From Astrobacterium formosum (GTDB lineage Bacteria; Pseudomonadota; Alphaproteobacteria; Rhizobiales; Xanthobacteraceae), in the NCBI GenBank assembly GCA_030848545.1, contig JAVDCA010000007.1:62001-126000 (forward strand): a stretch of 64,000 nt of DNA. The letters run 5' to 3'. The notes below the pieces were generated by a model. The model ran no database searches. It saw only the letters and a program-made list of their open reading frames with translations, and was not told the origin of the DNA. A program made the translations under genes and the position numbers. Below are positions 63,965-64,000 of the stretch, one piece after another; position 1 is the first letter of the stretch; each line of letters starts with the position of its first letter.

Positions 63965-64000
63965 CTATTTGGCGAGACCGGCCGACTTCATCGATTCACC
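63965..64000 (-). CDS. TctC-type binding protein, C-terminal end only
   Basis: The minus strand at the window edge reads GESMKSAGLAK and then stops at TAG (63967-63965). This ending resembles the last residues of Bug/TctC binding proteins (a terminal SAGLxK segment), and the position directly ahead of tctB in the operon is where tctC is expected. Everything else of the gene is outside the window. Confidence 0.6.
   Translation of the reverse strand, partial: GESMKSAGLAK

Noticed and set aside
1-64000. CRISPR array, prophage, riboswitch, rRNA
   Set aside because: No spaced identical repeats, phage structural genes, recognisable riboswitch leader or rRNA sequence was seen.

Overview
The window is GC-rich chromosomal DNA from an alphaproteobacterium, most likely of the order Hyphomicrobiales (the Bradyrhizobium / Rhodopseudomonas / Xanthobacteraceae side). 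The evidence is the conserved gene order surE-serS-tatC-tatB-tatA ... scpB-scpA-nagZ-SPOR protein-argS, a PopZ (DUF2497) gene between valS and a TolC-type gene, an ExoR-like Sel1 protein beside ilvD, DUF1127 and DUF2336 proteins, and several families of long intergenic palindromes of the kind common in these genomes. GC content and taxonomy were judged by eye and from family knowledge, not computed.

Layout. 0-13.5 kb is a housekeeping block, mostly on the minus strand: survival nucleotidase, seryl-tRNA synthetase, the Tat export machinery, chromosome-segregation proteins ScpAB, NagZ, a large SPOR-domain protein and arginyl-tRNA synthetase. A small plus-strand module lies inside it: an AhpD-like carboxymuconolactone decarboxylase protein co-translated with an ECF41-type sigma factor that carries all three hallmark motifs of that group, with a candidate ECF41 promoter upstream. 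13.5-38.2 kb is an accessory region on a patchwork background. It holds a toxin-antitoxin pair whose toxin is cut by a decayed IS3-type element, then a catabolic cluster (2,4-diaminopentanoate dehydrogenase-like enzyme, LysR regulator, amino-acid permease, acetamidase/formamidase-like enzyme) set in long gene-free, in places AT-rich, spacers. After it come scattered metabolic genes (YhcH, Gfo/Idh/MocA, a Tat-exported solute-binding protein, RraA-like), a YadGH-like ABC exporter behind an M24 peptidase, a DUF2336 protein, a first RND efflux pair and an orphan Bug-type binding protein.

38.2-48.4 kb returns to housekeeping (dgt, erpA, xth) but is interrupted by a histone-deacetylase-family gene, a DmdC-like acyl-CoA dehydrogenase and a second, MdtABC-like RND system. 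48.5-61.7 kb holds an SDR/AraC divergent pair, exoR, ilvD, a 3-methyladenine DNA glycosylase, an alpha/beta hydrolase, valS, popZ, a TolC-type outer-membrane channel, a PIMT-family methyltransferase, tRNA-Cys and a DUF1127 gene. The right end is a tripartite tricarboxylate transporter operon (tctC-tctB-tctA, minus strand; tctC is cut by the window edge).

Functional links. The two RND pumps lack their own outer-membrane channel and could use the TolC-type protein at 58.6 kb. The ECF41 factor probably drives its own two-gene operon. The 14.8-20.6 kb cluster looks like an acquired pathway for an amine or amino-acid derivative with an amide hydrolysis step, and it is the most interesting candidate for undescribed biology. 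No CRISPR array, prophage or complete insertion sequence was seen.
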